DNA of 64,000 nt from Microbacterium sp. No. 7. Lineage in GTDB: Bacteria > Actinomycetota > Actinomycetes > Actinomycetales > Microbacteriaceae. The translations under genes were made by a program, and so were the position numbers. Location: NCBI RefSeq assembly GCF_001314225.1, contig NZ_CP012697.1:2232001-2296000 (forward strand), given 5' to 3'. Shown here one piece after another: positions 9,808 to 18,400 of the stretch (position 1 is the first letter of the stretch; each line of letters begins with the position of its first letter). A model generated the notes under the pieces. The model saw only the letters and a program-made list of their open reading frames with translations. It was not told the origin of the DNA and made no database searches.

Positions 9808-10527
9808 TCAGACGCTGACGAGCGTGCCGATCGTCTCGCCGAGCAGGGCCTTCGTCACGTTGCCCGCGGGCTCCATGCCGAACACGCGCATGTCGATGCC
9901 GTTGTCCATGCAGAGGCTGAACGCGGTCGAGTCGACGACCTTCAGCCCGCGCTGCAGGGCGTCGATGTAGGTGATCGCGTCGATGCGCTGCGCGGACGCG
10001 TCGCGCTTGGGGTCGGCCGTGTAGACGCCGTCCACGCCGTTCTTGGCCACCAGCACCTCGTCGGCGCGGATCTCGAGGGCGCGCTGGGCGGCGACGGTGT
10101 CGGTGGAGAAGTACGGAAGGCCGGCGCCGGCGCCGAAGATCACGACGCGGCCCTTCTGCATGTGGCGCACGGCGCGGAGCGGGATGTAGGGCTCGGCGAC
10201 CTGGGTCATCGAGATCGCCGACTGCACGCGCGTCGCGGCACCGGCCTGCTCGAGGAAGTCCTGCAAGGCGAGGGCGTTCATGACCGTGCCGAGCATGCCC
10301 ATGTAGTCGGCGCGGCCGCGGTCCATGCCGCGCTGGCTGAGCTCGGCCCCGCGGAAGAAGTTGCCGCCGCCGACGACGACCGCGATCTCGACGCGCCCGA
10401 CGGCGGCGGCGATCTCGCGTGCGATCTGGCTGACGACATCGGGGTTGACGCCCAGCTGTCCCCCGCCGAAGGCCTCTCCGGAGAGCTTGAGCAGGACGCG
10501 TCGGCGGTCGGTGCGTTCGTTGGTCAC
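9808..10527 (-). CDS. pyrH: UMP kinase PyrH
   Basis: 239 residues. Phosphorylates UMP to UDP; bacterial amino-acid-kinase fold, unrelated to eukaryotic UMP/CMP kinases. Visible motifs are [11 protein letters not shown] (phosphate binding), [11 protein letters not shown], and the UMP-binding [14 protein letters not shown] region. GTG start at 10527 with GAGAGGAA upstream. A stem-loop terminator separates it from tsf, so it likely has its own promoter or depends on read-through. Confidence 0.97.
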   Translation of the reverse strand: MTNERTDRRRVLLKLSGEAFGGGQLGVNPDVVSQIAREIAAAVGRVEIAVVVGGGNFFRGAELSQRGMDRGRADYMGMLGTVMNALALQDFLEQAGAATRVQSAISMTQVAEPYIPLRAVRHMQKGRVVIFGAGAGLPYFSTDTVAAQRALEIRADEVLVAKNGVDGVYTADPKRDASAQRIDAITYIDALQRGLKVVDSTAFSLCMDNGIDMRVFGMEPAGNVTKALLGETIGTLVSV

Positions 10528-10594
10528 AGTCGGTTCCTCTCGTGGCGTGTGCCGATTATCTCAGCGCGCGGGCGGATCGCCGTACGCATGCGAA

Positions 10595-10625
10595 AGGGGC
10601 CCGCATCCTGCGGATGCGAGCCCCT
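10595..10625 (-). terminator. Intrinsic terminator of the rpsB-tsf operon
   Basis: AGGGGC-CCGCATCC and GGATGCG-A-GCCCCT pair over 13 bp with one C/A mismatch around a TGC loop. Read leftwards, downstream of tsf, the stem is followed by TTTCGC. It sits 8 bp past the tsf stop, the position expected for a Rho-independent terminator. Confidence 0.85.
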
Positions 10626-10633
10626 CTCACGTG

Positions 10634-11461
10634 TCAGGCTCCGACCTTGAAGCGGGCGAAGTCGGTGATGGAGATGCCGGCGTCCTTCGCGACCTGCGCG
10701 ACCGACAGCTTGTTGTCCTTCGCGTAGTCCTGCTCGAGCAGCGCGACCTGCTTGAAGAACGCGCCCACGCGACCCTCGACGATCTTCGGGAGGGCGGCCT
10801 CGGGCTTGCCCTCGTTGCGCGAGATCTCGGTGACGATCTCGCGCTCCTTCTCGACCTCGGCCGCGGGGACGTCCTCGCGCGAGAGGTACGACGGGTTGGC
10901 GAACGAGATGTGCTGGGCGATCGAGCGCGCCGTCTCGGCGTCCGAGCCGCTGTAGGCCACGACGACGCCGATCTGCGGGGGCAGGTCCTTGCTGGTCTTG
11001 TGCAGGTAGACCTCGAACGCGTCGCCCGACAGCGTGCGCACGCGACGCAGCTCGACCTTCTCGCCGATGATCGCGGCCTCCTCCGAGATCAGCGTCTCGA
11101 CGGTCTTGCCGTCGGCGTCGGCGGCCAGCGCGGCCTCGACCGAGTCGGCGCCCACGGCGGCGGCGGCGGCGAGCACCTGGTCGGCCAGTGCGATGAAGCG
11201 CTCGTTCTTCGCGACGAAGTCGGTCTCGGTGTTCAGCTCGATGAGAGTGACCTTGCCGCCCTGCTCGGTCGCGGCGACGAGGCCCTCGCTCGTCGAGCGG
11301 TCGGCGCGCTTCGCGTTGCCCTTCGCGCCCTTGAGACGGAGGATCTCCACGGCCTTCTCGAGGTCGCCGTCGGCCTCCTCGAGCGCCTTCTTCGTGTCGA
11401 CCATGCCCGTGCCGAGCTGCTCGCGCAGCGCCTTGATGTCGGCGATGGTGAAGTTTGCCAT
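10634..11461 (-). CDS. tsf: Elongation factor Ts
   Basis: 275 residues. Guanine-nucleotide exchange factor for EF-Tu. It begins MANFTIADIKALREQLG with the UBA-like N-terminal domain, followed by the TDFVAKNERF signature, which contacts EF-Tu. ATG 11461 has AAGGAG nine bases upstream; a longer frame up to 11512 lacks a ribosome site and is not conserved-looking. It is downstream of rpsB in the usual two-gene operon. Confidence 0.98.
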   Translation of the reverse strand: MANFTIADIKALREQLGTGMVDTKKALEEADGDLEKAVEILRLKGAKGNAKRADRSTSEGLVAATEQGGKVTLIELNTETDFVAKNERFIALADQVLAAAAAVGADSVEAALAADADGKTVETLISEEAAIIGEKVELRRVRTLSGDAFEVYLHKTSKDLPPQIGVVVAYSGSDAETARSIAQHISFANPSYLSREDVPAAEVEKEREIVTEISRNEGKPEAALPKIVEGRVGAFFKQVALLEQDYAKDNKLSVAQVAKDAGISITDFARFKVGA

Positions 11462-11558
11462 GAGTGGCGGCTCCTTGATTGGTATCGAGGTTGGTGTCGA
11501 TGGCTCCGGCATCCACGCGTGCGCGATGGATGCCGGAGCCGCAGATCGATGGGAAGGG

Positions 11559-12431
11559 TTACTCGGCGGCGGGCGCCTCGGCAGCGGCCTCGGCCGGCGC
11601 CTCCGCCTCGGCGGCGGGGGCCGTCTCGGCGGCGGCCTCGGCGGGCGCCGTCTCGGCGGGCGCCTCGGTGCCGCCCTGCTCGAGCAGCTCGCGCTCCCAC
11701 TCGGCCAGGGGCTCGGCCGCCTCGGCCTCGCCGGCCGGCTGGTGACGCTGGATCAGGCCCTCGGCCGCGGCGTCGGCGACGATGCGCGTGAGCAGGCCCA
11801 CCGAGCGGATCGCGTCGTCGTTGCCCGGGATCGGGTACTGGAACTCGTCGGGGTCGGCGTTGGTGTCGAGGATGCCGATCACGGGGATGCCGAGCTTCTT
11901 GGCCTCGTCGATCGCGAGGTGCTCGCGCTTGGCGTCGACGACCCAGATCGCCGAGGGGGTCTTCTGCAGGTTGCGGATGCCGCCGAGCGACTTGTGCAGC
12001 TTGTCGAGCTCGCGCTTCTTGAGCAGCAGCTCCTTCTTGGTGAAGCCGCTCTCGGCGGGGTTGTCGAAGTCGAGCTCCTCGAGCTCCTTCATGCGCGCGA
12101 GGCGCTTGCTGACCGTCGAGAAGTTGGTGAGGAGGCCGCCCAGCCAGCGCTGGTTGACGTAGGGCTGGCCGACGCGCGTGGCCTGCTCGGCGATGACCTC
12201 CTGGGCCTGCTTCTTCGTGCCGACGAAGAGGATCGTGCCGCCGTGGGCGACCGTCTCCTTGACGAACTCGTAGGCGCGGTCGATGTAGGACAGCGACTGC
12301 TGCAGGTCGATGATGTGGATGCCGCTGCGCTCCGTGAGGATGAAGCGCTTCACTTTCGGGTTCCAGCGACGGGTCTGGTGTCCGAAGTGCACGCCGCTGT
12401 CGAGCAGCTGGCGGATGGTGACGACGGCCAT
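11559..12431 (-). CDS. rpsB: 30S ribosomal protein S2
   Basis: 290 residues. The core shows [35 protein letters not shown] and [15 protein letters not shown]. The last 60 residues are an Ala/Glu/Pro-rich tail, an extension common in actinobacterial S2. ATG 12431 is preceded by CAGGAG. First gene of the rpsB-tsf operon with a long leader (see 12545-12618). Confidence 0.98.
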   Translation of the reverse strand: MAVVTIRQLLDSGVHFGHQTRRWNPKVKRFILTERSGIHIIDLQQSLSYIDRAYEFVKETVAHGGTILFVGTKKQAQEVIAEQATRVGQPYVNQRWLGGLLTNFSTVSKRLARMKELEELDFDNPAESGFTKKELLLKKRELDKLHKSLGGIRNLQKTPSAIWVVDAKREHLAIDEAKKLGIPVIGILDTNADPDEFQYPIPGNDDAIRSVGLLTRIVADAAAEGLIQRHQPAGEAEAAEPLAEWERELLEQGGTEAPAETAPAEAAAETAPAAEAEAPAEAAAEAPAAE

Positions 12432-12544
12432 GGTCGTTCTCCTGTTTCTTGTGGGTTGATTCTCGCCGGGCCGACGGCCGGGCGGGCCTGGTGCCCGGCA
12501 CACTCCCGCTCGCCGTGGGACGAGACCGCAGGGAGATGGATGCC

Positions 12545-12570
12545 GCGCCGATCACGAAGGCGATCGGCGC
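12545..12570 (-). promoter_or_regulatory. Stem-loop in the rpsB leader
   Basis: GCGCCGATC and GATCGGCGC form a perfect 9-bp stem with an 8-nt loop inside the roughly 180-nt leader between the candidate rpsB promoter and the S2 start. S2 autoregulates its own leader in some bacteria; whether this hairpin is an S2-binding leader is inference. Confidence 0.4.
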
Positions 12571-12612
12571 TCTGGGCACGCGTAGTCACCCCGACGCGCG
12601 GGGTGCAGGACA

Positions 12613-12618
12613 AGCATA
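12613..12618 (-). promoter_or_regulatory. Candidate extended -10 element for rpsB-tsf
   Basis: On the minus strand the sequence reads TGGTATGCT, i.e. an extended -10 (TGn) followed by TATGCT, about 180 nt upstream of rpsB. No good -35 hexamer is visible. This is a pattern match only. Confidence 0.4.
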
Positions 12619-12720
12619 CCAGCCGACGAGTCCTCGTCCCCCGCTCGCGGATCCGCGGATCTGTCCACCGATCCGCGGGAATCGTCGTCGCGCGAGCCGG
12701 ACGTCGGCCATGCTCTGCGC

Positions 12721-13236
12721 ATGCGTCTCCCTCGCCCCTCGTCCCACCCCTCCCTGCGGCCGTTCGCGCTCCCCCGGTCCGTGCTCCTCCTCGCCGCGCT
12801 TCTGCTCGCCGCCTCCCCGTCCGGCGCCGACGAGCCCTGGCTGTGGCCGGTCGACGACGCCGAGATCGTCGATGACTGGCGCGCACCGGCGCACCGGTAC
12901 GGCCCGGGCCACCGCGGCATCGACCTGCGGCCGCCGCCCGGAGCCGTCGTGCGCGCCCCCGCCGCCGGCACGGTCGCGTTCGTCGGCACGGTCGTCGACC
13001 GGCCGCTGATCACGATCGACCACGGCGAGGGGGCCGTGACGACGCTCGAGCCGGTCGCCTCGGCGCTGTCGCCCGGAGACGTCGTCGCCCGTGGCGATCC
13101 CGTGGGCGAGATCGCCACGGGCGGGCACACCGCCGCCGGCGCCGTGCACTTCGGCGTCCGCGTGCACGGCGAGTACGTGAACCCGCGCCTCTTCGTCGGC
13201 GGGGTTCCGCGCGCGATCCTGCTGCCGTGCTGCTGA
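12721..13236 (+). CDS. M23-type peptidase-like secreted protein, catalytic His missing
   Basis: 171 residues. A signal peptide (residues 1-36, hydrophobic core SVLLLAALLLAAS) precedes a LytM/M23 fold. The first metal motif is present (HRGIDL), but the canonical HxH is AVHFGV here: the metal-ligand His remains while the first, catalytic His is Ala. Small proteins like this are regularly found beside rpsB in actinobacteria. It probably binds or regulates peptidoglycan enzymes rather than cutting bonds; that is inference. ATG 12721 was chosen for the signal peptide; no strong ribosome site is visible. Confidence 0.8.
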   Translation: MRLPRPSSHPSLRPFALPRSVLLLAALLLAASPSGADEPWLWPVDDAEIVDDWRAPAHRYGPGHRGIDLRPPPGAVVRAPAAGTVAFVGTVVDRPLITIDHGEGAVTTLEPVASALSPGDVVARGDPVGEIATGGHTAAGAVHFGVRVHGEYVNPRLFVGGVPRAILLPCC

Positions 13237-13276
13237 CGCGCGGCATGACACGGCACCACGCGGCCCGCCGGACGGG

Positions 13277-14203
13277 TCACGCGCGCGGGTGCGCCAGCCG
13301 GTATGCCGCCGTGAGCTTGTCGACCGACACGTGCGTGTAGATCTGCGTCGTCCCGAGGCTGGCGTGGCCCAGCATCTCCTGCACCGCGCGCAGATCGGCC
13401 CCGCCGTCGAGCAGGTGGGTCGCCGCCGAGTGCCGGAGGGCGTGCGGGCCCACGTGCTCGGCGCCGATCTCCGGCCCCAGCAGGCGCGAGACGACGTCGT
13501 ACGCGGCGCGCGGGCCGAGGCGCGCACCGCGCGCGCCCAGGAAGAGCGCGGGCCCGCCCGTGCCGCGCGCCGCGAGCACGGGGCGCGCGCGGGAGAGATA
13601 GGCGTCGACGGCGCGGGCGGCCGGCGTGCCGTAGGGGACGACGCGCTCCTTGCTGCCCTTGCCCACGACGCGCACGGTGTGCGCGCTCCGGTCGAGGTCG
13701 TCGAGGTCGAGTCCGCAGACCTCCGAGACCCGCACGGCCGCGCCGTAGAGCAGCTCCACGATCGCGGCGTCGCGCAGCGCCAGGGGATCGCCCTGAGACG
13801 CCGCCTCCCGCGCACCGTCGAGCACGGCGGCCATCGTGCGCGCCGACGCGACCGTGGGCAGCGTGCGCCCGCGCTTTGGAGCGACGAGCCGCACGCTCGG
13901 GTCGGCCTCGATCAGTCCGGTCTCCCGTGCCCAGGAGAAGAAGCCGCGCACGGCGGCCGCGCGGCGCGCCAGGGTGGATCGCGCGTCGCCGCGCTGCGTG
14001 GCGCGCCACAGCCAGTCGCGCAGGTGCTCCAGGCCGACCTCTCCGACGGGCAGGTCGCCGGTCGCGGCGACGAGGTCGGCGAGGTCCGACCGGTACGCCC
14101 GCACGGTCGCGTCCGCGAGGCGGCGCACCTGCGCGCTGTGCGCGCAGAACCGCTCCGCCGCGGCCGACAGCGTCGGCCCGGCGTTCGCGGTCCCGAGATC
14201 CAT
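13277..14203 (-). CDS. xerC: Tyrosine recombinase XerC
   Basis: 308 residues. Resolves chromosome dimers at dif with XerD. The N-terminal SAM-like DNA-binding domain is followed by the catalytic domain with all expected residues: Arg in [10 protein letters not shown], Lys in [23 protein letters not shown] and the nucleophile in IYTHV. The ATG at 14203 gives a normal N-terminus; a GTG at 14236 is possible. The xerC-dprA neighbourhood is usual in actinobacteria. It belongs to the host backbone and not to the prophage. Confidence 0.93.
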   Translation of the reverse strand: MDLGTANAGPTLSAAAERFCAHSAQVRRLADATVRAYRSDLADLVAATGDLPVGEVGLEHLRDWLWRATQRGDARSTLARRAAAVRGFFSWARETGLIEADPSVRLVAPKRGRTLPTVASARTMAAVLDGAREAASQGDPLALRDAAIVELLYGAAVRVSEVCGLDLDDLDRSAHTVRVVGKGSKERVVPYGTPAARAVDAYLSRARPVLAARGTGGPALFLGARGARLGPRAAYDVVSRLLGPEIGAEHVGPHALRHSAATHLLDGGADLRAVQEMLGHASLGTTQIYTHVSVDKLTAAYRLAHPRA

Positions 14204-14249
14204 GGCCCCGAGCGTAGCGCCCGGGACTCTCTGCACCGGTGAGGGCGCG

Positions 14250-14576
14250 TCAGCCGCCCGCGAGAATGCGCTGCTTCTGCGCCGCGAACTCCTGCTCGGT
14301 GAGCACCCCGCTGTCGCGCAGGGCTCCCAGCTGCGTCAGCTGATCGAGCAGGGAGGGAGCGGGAGTGCTCGCGGCAGGGGCGGGCGGCACAGGGGCGACC
14401 GGTTCAGGGGCGGGCGCCGCGGCCGCGACCGGCGCGGGGGCGACCGGCTGAGCGGCCTGCGCCGCCTGCTGCGCCATCGCGTCCTGCGCGGCCCACTGCT
14501 GCTGCTGACGCCGGTGGACGCTGCCCACGACGCGCGTCGCCACGGCCGCGCGAGCGGCGGTACGGAGCAGTCCCAT
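14250..14576 (-). CDS. SHOCT-domain protein
   Basis: 108 residues. An N-terminal amphipathic segment ([19 protein letters not shown]), a Gln-rich then Ala/Pro-rich linker, and a C-terminal SHOCT motif: [19 protein letters not shown], then [15 protein letters not shown] tails mediate oligomerisation or substrate contacts. It starts within the stop of the upstream gene (TGATG), so the two are coupled and probably work together; the pair is seen in other actinobacteria. Confidence 0.85.
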   Translation of the reverse strand: MGLLRTAARAAVATRVVGSVHRRQQQQWAAQDAMAQQAAQAAQPVAPAPVAAAAPAPEPVAPVPPAPAASTPAPSLLDQLTQLGALRDSGVLTEQEFAAQKQRILAGG

Positions 14577-14998
14577 CAGTCCTCCTCGATCTGTCGTGCG
14601 ATCTCGTCGATCTCCACGGCGTTCGACCACAGCAGCCGGGCTCCCGCGCCGGTCCACTCCTCGACGACCGCGGCCATGCTGCGCTCCTCGTAGACGACCG
14701 CGAGCGCGGAGTCGCCCGGCTGGAGCGCGTCGGCGATCGCGTCGAGGTCCTCGGGAGCGAGGATGTCGGTCTCGGCGCCCGCGAACGCGGCCAGCGCCCC
14801 GCCGGCCGGCACCTCGTCCATCGGCATGCGCCGGGCGCCGCCGTCGTCGCCGAGCGCGATCAGCTCGACATCGAGGATCTCGATGAGCCCGGCCGTCACG
14901 CGGTCGAGGAGCGCCCCCACGCCCGCGCGCAGGTGCTCCGGGTCGGAGACCGACACGACGAGCACGTCGATCGGTCCGCAGTAGGTCGTCGTCGCCAT
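14576..14998 (-). CDS. DUF6325-type protein
   Basis: 140 residues from ATG 14998. The opening YCGPIDVLVVSV, a central acidic segment and LAVVYEERSMAAVVEEW match the small actinobacterial proteins annotated as DUF6325/DUF1269-like, commonly found with SHOCT proteins. No catalytic motif is visible. The function is unknown and a membrane-associated role is only suggested by its partner. Confidence 0.75.
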   Translation of the reverse strand: MATTTYCGPIDVLVVSVSDPEHLRAGVGALLDRVTAGLIEILDVELIALGDDGGARRMPMDEVPAGGALAAFAGAETDILAPEDLDAIADALQPGDSALAVVYEERSMAAVVEEWTGAGARLLWSNAVEIDEIARQIEED

Positions 14999-15109
14999 GC
15001 TCCCAGGGTAGTGCGCGGCCCCGTGCGCGCACACCGTCGCGGCCGTGTCAAACGATCGGAGGAGACGACGACGCCCGGGTCCCCGCGAGCGAGGGTCCCG
15101 CCGCCGCGC

Positions 15110-16270
15110 TCAGCCCGCCCGCTTCCACCCGTGGGCCAGGCGCTGGGCGCGGCCGTCGAGCTCCAGCACGCCGAGGACGGCGGTCGTCTCGTCGACCGAC
15201 AGCCCGCTGCGCCGGGCGATGTCCTCGGGCAGCCGCGCGACCCGCGCGCTCAGCGCGTCGAGCACGCGCACTCCCCCGGCGGTGCAGGCCTCGACCGGGA
15301 TCAGGGCGCCGTCGTCGAGGAGCCCCATGAGATCGCGCACGTCGTCGGCGGAGGTGACGCAGACCGCGCCCGCCTCGCGCATGAGCCGGTGGCAGCCCGC
15401 CGAGGTCGCGCTCGTCACGGGGCCCGGCACCGCGCCGAGCGGCCGTCCGATCGTCGCCGCGTGGTGCGCCGTGTTGATCGAGCCGCTGCGCGCGCCGGCC
15501 TCCACGACGATCGTCGCATCGCTCAGGGCGGCGATGAGCCGGTTGCGCGAGAGGAAGCGCCACTTTGTCGGCGCCGATCCGCACGGCAGCTCGCTCGCGA
15601 CGACGCCCGCCTCGACGATGCGCGAGAACAGCGAGAGGTGCCCCTGCGGGTAGAGCCGGTCGACGCCGCCGGCCATGAGCGCGGCGGTCGCCCCGCCGGC
15701 ACCGAGCGCGGCACGGTGCGCCGCGCCGTCGATGCCGTACGCGCCGCCCGAGATCACCGTGAGCCCTCGGGCGGCGAGCTCGGCGCCGAGCTCCATCGCG
15801 ACGTGCTCGCCGTACGCCGTCGCGGCGCGCGCACCGACGATCGCGACCGCGGGCGCCGAGAGGACCGCGGGATCCCCGACCGTCCACAGGCAGAGCGGGG
15901 CGTGCGGCCCCAGATCGTCGGCGCGCGCCGGCCAGAGCGGGTCGCCGGGCACCACGATGCGCGCGCCGGCCCGCCGTCCGGCCCGCAGCGCCTCGGCGGC
16001 GTCGGCGGCCCGCGGCATCCATCTCGCGCGCGCGGCGACGCCGTCGCGCGGGTCGAGCTCGTCGAGCGCGGGGATCCGGTCGGTCAGCGCGGCCCGCAGC
16101 GCGGCGGCCGCGCCGAGGCGGCCGACGAGCAGCCCGGCGACGCCGTCGCCGGGCTCGGCCAGCGCGCTCCATGCGGCGCGCGCGACCACCTCCGCGGGAT
16201 CGACGTCGGCGTCCGTGAGGCCGTCGACGGCCGCGCGGGCGTCGTCGGGCGACAGGTCGAACGCGCTCAT
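15110..16270 (-). CDS. dprA: DNA-processing protein DprA
   Basis: 386 residues. Loads RecA on incoming single-stranded DNA during transformation. The extended Rossmann core shows VAIVGARAATAYGEH, GGAYGIDGAAHRAAL and FLSRNRLIAALSD (FxxRNRxI-type motif), with a winged-helix-like C-terminus. ATG 16270 overlaps the original comM stop (ATGA), showing that dprA was the last gene of a yraN-comM-dprA operon. The integrated phage now separates it by about 14.4 kb from the rest of that operon and presumably from its promoter. Confidence 0.94.
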   Translation of the reverse strand: MSAFDLSPDDARAAVDGLTDADVDPAEVVARAAWSALAEPGDGVAGLLVGRLGAAAALRAALTDRIPALDELDPRDGVAARARWMPRAADAAEALRAGRRAGARIVVPGDPLWPARADDLGPHAPLCLWTVGDPAVLSAPAVAIVGARAATAYGEHVAMELGAELAARGLTVISGGAYGIDGAAHRAALGAGGATAALMAGGVDRLYPQGHLSLFSRIVEAGVVASELPCGSAPTKWRFLSRNRLIAALSDATIVVEAGARSGSINTAHHAATIGRPLGAVPGPVTSATSAGCHRLMREAGAVCVTSADDVRDLMGLLDDGALIPVEACTAGGVRVLDALSARVARLPEDIARRSGLSVDETTAVLGVLELDGRAQRLAHGWKRAG

Positions 16271-16370
16271 GCGGCCACTCCTCGCTTCAGGTACAGGGCA
16301 CGTCCGATGTCGTCGGCCGACAGGCGTTCCCGCCCCGCGAGGTCGCACACCGACCAGGCGACGCGCAGCA
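16267..16370 (-). pseudogene. comM: 3' remnant of comM stranded at the left end of the prophage
   Basis: Read leftwards, 16370-16267 encodes LRVAWSVCDLAGRERLSADD, then IGRALYLKRGVAA and a stop, which is the typical end of a Mg-chelatase-like ComM/YifB protein. The stop overlaps the dprA ATG. No start codon precedes it here; the rest of comM lies at 30756-32201. Joining the two at the 14-bp repeat gives one uninterrupted frame. Confidence 0.93.
16357..16370. other. Left attachment site core of the prophage
   Basis: GGCGACGCGCAGCA, identical to 30756-30769. Bases to its left are comM sequence; bases to its right (TAAGCTTATAGC) are AT-rich phage DNA. Flanking bases differ between the two copies, so the shared core is exactly 14 bp. 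Confidence 0.9.
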
Positions 16371-16391
16371 TAAGCTTATAGCGTTAGTTAC

Positions 16392-17777
16392 ATGACGAAA
16401 CGCGCCGCCCTATACCTCCGCCAGTCCAAGGCTGACGACGAGGGGATCGACCGCCAGGAGGAGCGCACGCGCTCCCTCGCCGCCGCCCGCGGCTGGACGG
16501 TCGCCGCGACGTTCACGGACAACGACATCTCGGCGAGCAAACCGCGTGGGGCCGCGACCGCGTGGGGCCGCATGCTCGCGATGGCCGACCGCCTCGACGT
16601 CGTGGTCGCCGTGGATCTCGATCGCATCGCCCGTTCGACTCGCGACCTGAACACGCTCATCGACCACGGCCTGGCCCTCGTGACGGTCGACGGAGAGATC
16701 GACCTGGCCAGCGCGGACGGTGAGTTGCGGGCGTCGGTGCTGGCCTCGGTGGCACGGTTCGAGGTGCGCCGGAAGTCGGAGCGACAGGTGCGCGCGAACT
16801 CCCACCGTGCCGCCGCCGGTCATTGGGTCGGCGGGCGCCGCCCGTTCGGGTTCGAGGCCGACGGCGTGACCGTGCGCCCCGCCGAGGCGGACGCCGTGCG
16901 CCAGGGCTTCCGGGACATCCTGACCGGCATCCCGCTCGCGGCGGTGGCGCGGTCGTGGAACGAACAGGGCTTCGTCACCGGCCAGCAGCGCCAGGCGCGC
17001 AGCGGTCACGCGGGCGAGCCCTCACCGTGGACCGCCCAGAGCGTCCGGCTCGTGCTCACCAACCCCCGCTACGTCGGGCTCGTGCGCTACCGCGGCGAGA
17101 TCATGTCGACGCCCGCCAAGTGGCCCGCGATCGTCGACGACGCGACATATCAGGGCGTCCAGGCCATCCTCTCCGACCCCTCGCGCCGGAAGCCCGGACG
17201 CCGCCCGCAGGCCCTGCTCACCGGCCTGGCCGTATGCGGGGTCGCCGGGTGCGAGGCGACCGTCCACGGCGGTGCCAACACTGCGCAGCGCCTGCGCACG
17301 TACCGGTGCCGCGGCTCGCTCGGGCACATCTCCCGCAAGGCGGACCCGATCGACGAGTTCGTCGAGGCCGTGATCGTGGCGAGGCTCGCGCGTCCGGACG
17401 CCCGCCAGCTTCTCGCGGCGCCGTCGACGGTCGACACGACCGCGCTGCACATCGAGGCAGTCGCGATCCGGGAACGGCTCGCCGCGCTGGCCGCCGACTT
17501 CGCGGACGGCCTGCTCAGCCGCGCGCAGATGCTCGCCGGGACCGAACGCGCCAATGCCCGGCTCGCCGAGCTGGACGTGGCGCTCGCCGACGCGGGGAAG
17601 GTCGACAAGCTCGGCGAGCTGATCGCCGCCGACGACGTGCGCGAGGTCTGGGACGGCTACTCGACCGACCGGCGGCGCGAGATCATCCGCGAGCTGGCGC
17701 GCGTGGTCGTTCACCCGGTCGGGCGAGGGACGCGCACGTTCCGGCCCGAGAGCGTGGTGATCGACTGGTTGTCATGA
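16392..17777 (+). CDS. int: Large serine recombinase (phage integrase)
   Basis: 461 residues. The N-terminal resolvase domain has nucleophile Ser12 in YLRQSKADD and the arginine-rich DLDRIARSTRDL motif. A recombinase domain follows (GGRRPFGFE to TNPRYVGLVRYRGE), then a zinc-ribbon-like segment (CGVAGC, YRCRGS) and a predicted coiled coil (about 350-405) as used for synapsis control. Located 21 bp inside the left att core and reading inward, it is the obvious enzyme for integration into comM. No ribosome site precedes the ATG; a TATAGC 10 bp upstream of the ATG suggests a leaderless transcript. No separate recombination directionality factor was recognised. Confidence 0.95.
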   Translation: MTKRAALYLRQSKADDEGIDRQEERTRSLAAARGWTVAATFTDNDISASKPRGAATAWGRMLAMADRLDVVVAVDLDRIARSTRDLNTLIDHGLALVTVDGEIDLASADGELRASVLASVARFEVRRKSERQVRANSHRAAAGHWVGGRRPFGFEADGVTVRPAEADAVRQGFRDILTGIPLAAVARSWNEQGFVTGQQRQARSGHAGEPSPWTAQSVRLVLTNPRYVGLVRYRGEIMSTPAKWPAIVDDATYQGVQAILSDPSRRKPGRRPQALLTGLAVCGVAGCEATVHGGANTAQRLRTYRCRGSLGHISRKADPIDEFVEAVIVARLARPDARQLLAAPSTVDTTALHIEAVAIRERLAALAADFADGLLSRAQMLAGTERANARLAELDVALADAGKVDKLGELIAADDVREVWDGYSTDRRREIIRELARVVVHPVGRGTRTFRPESVVIDWLS

Positions 17778-17792
17778 CCTAGACACTGCGCG

Positions 17793-17811
17793 ATGCCTAT
17801 ACTGTAGGCAT
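17793..17811. promoter_or_regulatory. Operator-like inverted repeat upstream of the phage early operon
   Basis: ATGCCTA-TACTG-TAGGCAT, perfect 7-bp arms with a 5-nt spacer, 15 bp past the integrase stop. Its right arm occupies the -35 position of the TATAAT at 17829, so a bound repressor would block that promoter. Confidence 0.6.
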
Positions 17812-17828
17812 AAAGCCCAGGTCAACGG

Positions 17829-17834
17829 TATAAT
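17829..17834 (+). promoter_or_regulatory. -10 box of the prophage early promoter
   Basis: A consensus TATAAT in otherwise GC-rich DNA, with the operator-like repeat about 17 bp upstream in place of a clear -35 hexamer. It would drive the overlapping gene chain that starts at 18051. The leader 17840-18050 shows no convincing gene. Confidence 0.6.
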
Positions 17835-18050
17835 TCAGCGCGTTCGTGCTAGGCTGCTGATCAAGCAAAAACAAGCACGGCGCTCGGGTCCGCCCGACGC
17901 GAGGCTCGCGACCTCGACGCTGACGACGGCCCGCCCGAGGCGTGAGCCGTGCCGGACGGCGCTCACGGGCAGCCCCCAGGCACGGCGAACGGGATGGAAC
18001 GGCCGTGGCGCGCTCGCCCGAGTGCGTCACCTCGCACCGGAGGCCGTCAC

Positions 18051-18263
18051 ATGGCTGCTCTACTCACACCGACCGCCGCGCGGTCGGCATTGGCCCTCGC
18101 TTACCGCTACAAGCGCTCGCCCGACGTCATCGCCGCCCGGCGGTTCGATCTTGCAGAAGCGAAGATCGCCGCGTCCGCGCGTGCGATCCTGCGTGACCTG
18201 CCGCCGCTCACGTCCGAGCAGCGTGATCGGCTCGCCGCCGCCGTCCGCGGAGACACGCGATGA
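18051..18263 (+). CDS. Small phage protein with PPLTxxQRDRLAA motif
   Basis: 70 residues from ATG 18051, with CGGAGG eight bases upstream. The C-terminus is LPPLTSEQRDRLAAAVRG, shared with the next gene product. Proteins ending in this motif are common in actinobacterial mobile elements; the function is unknown. First gene of the early chain. Confidence 0.7.
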   Translation: MAALLTPTAARSALALAYRYKRSPDVIAARRFDLAEAKIAASARAILRDLPPLTSEQRDRLAAAVRGDTR

Positions 18264-18400
18264 GCCGCGGCACCGACCACCGCCCGACAGCGGAGGTCGA
18301 GCTTCGCCGCCACGTCGATCGCGTCGTCGCCACAGCCCCGCCGCTGACCGATCGGCAGCGGGATAGGCTCGCCGCGCTCCTCCGTGGAGGTGCCCGATGA
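18260..18400 (+). CDS. Small phage protein, paralogue of the preceding gene
   Basis: 46 residues (MSRGTDHRPTAEVELRRH to LLRGGAR). Its end, APPLTDRQRDRLAALLRG, matches the previous product at most positions. It overlaps both neighbours by 4 bp (ATGA), which supports real translation despite its size. Function unknown. Confidence 0.65.
   Translation: MSRGTDHRPTAEVELRRHVDRVVATAPPLTDRQRDRLAALLRGGAR

Noticed and set aside
13277..14203. XerC as the prophage integrase
   Set aside because: It lies in conserved host context outside the att repeats, and the element has its own serine recombinase.
17797..18030. 77-residue leftward frame after the integrase
   Set aside because: Low-complexity Arg-rich sequence, no ribosome site, and it crosses the TATAAT/operator region.
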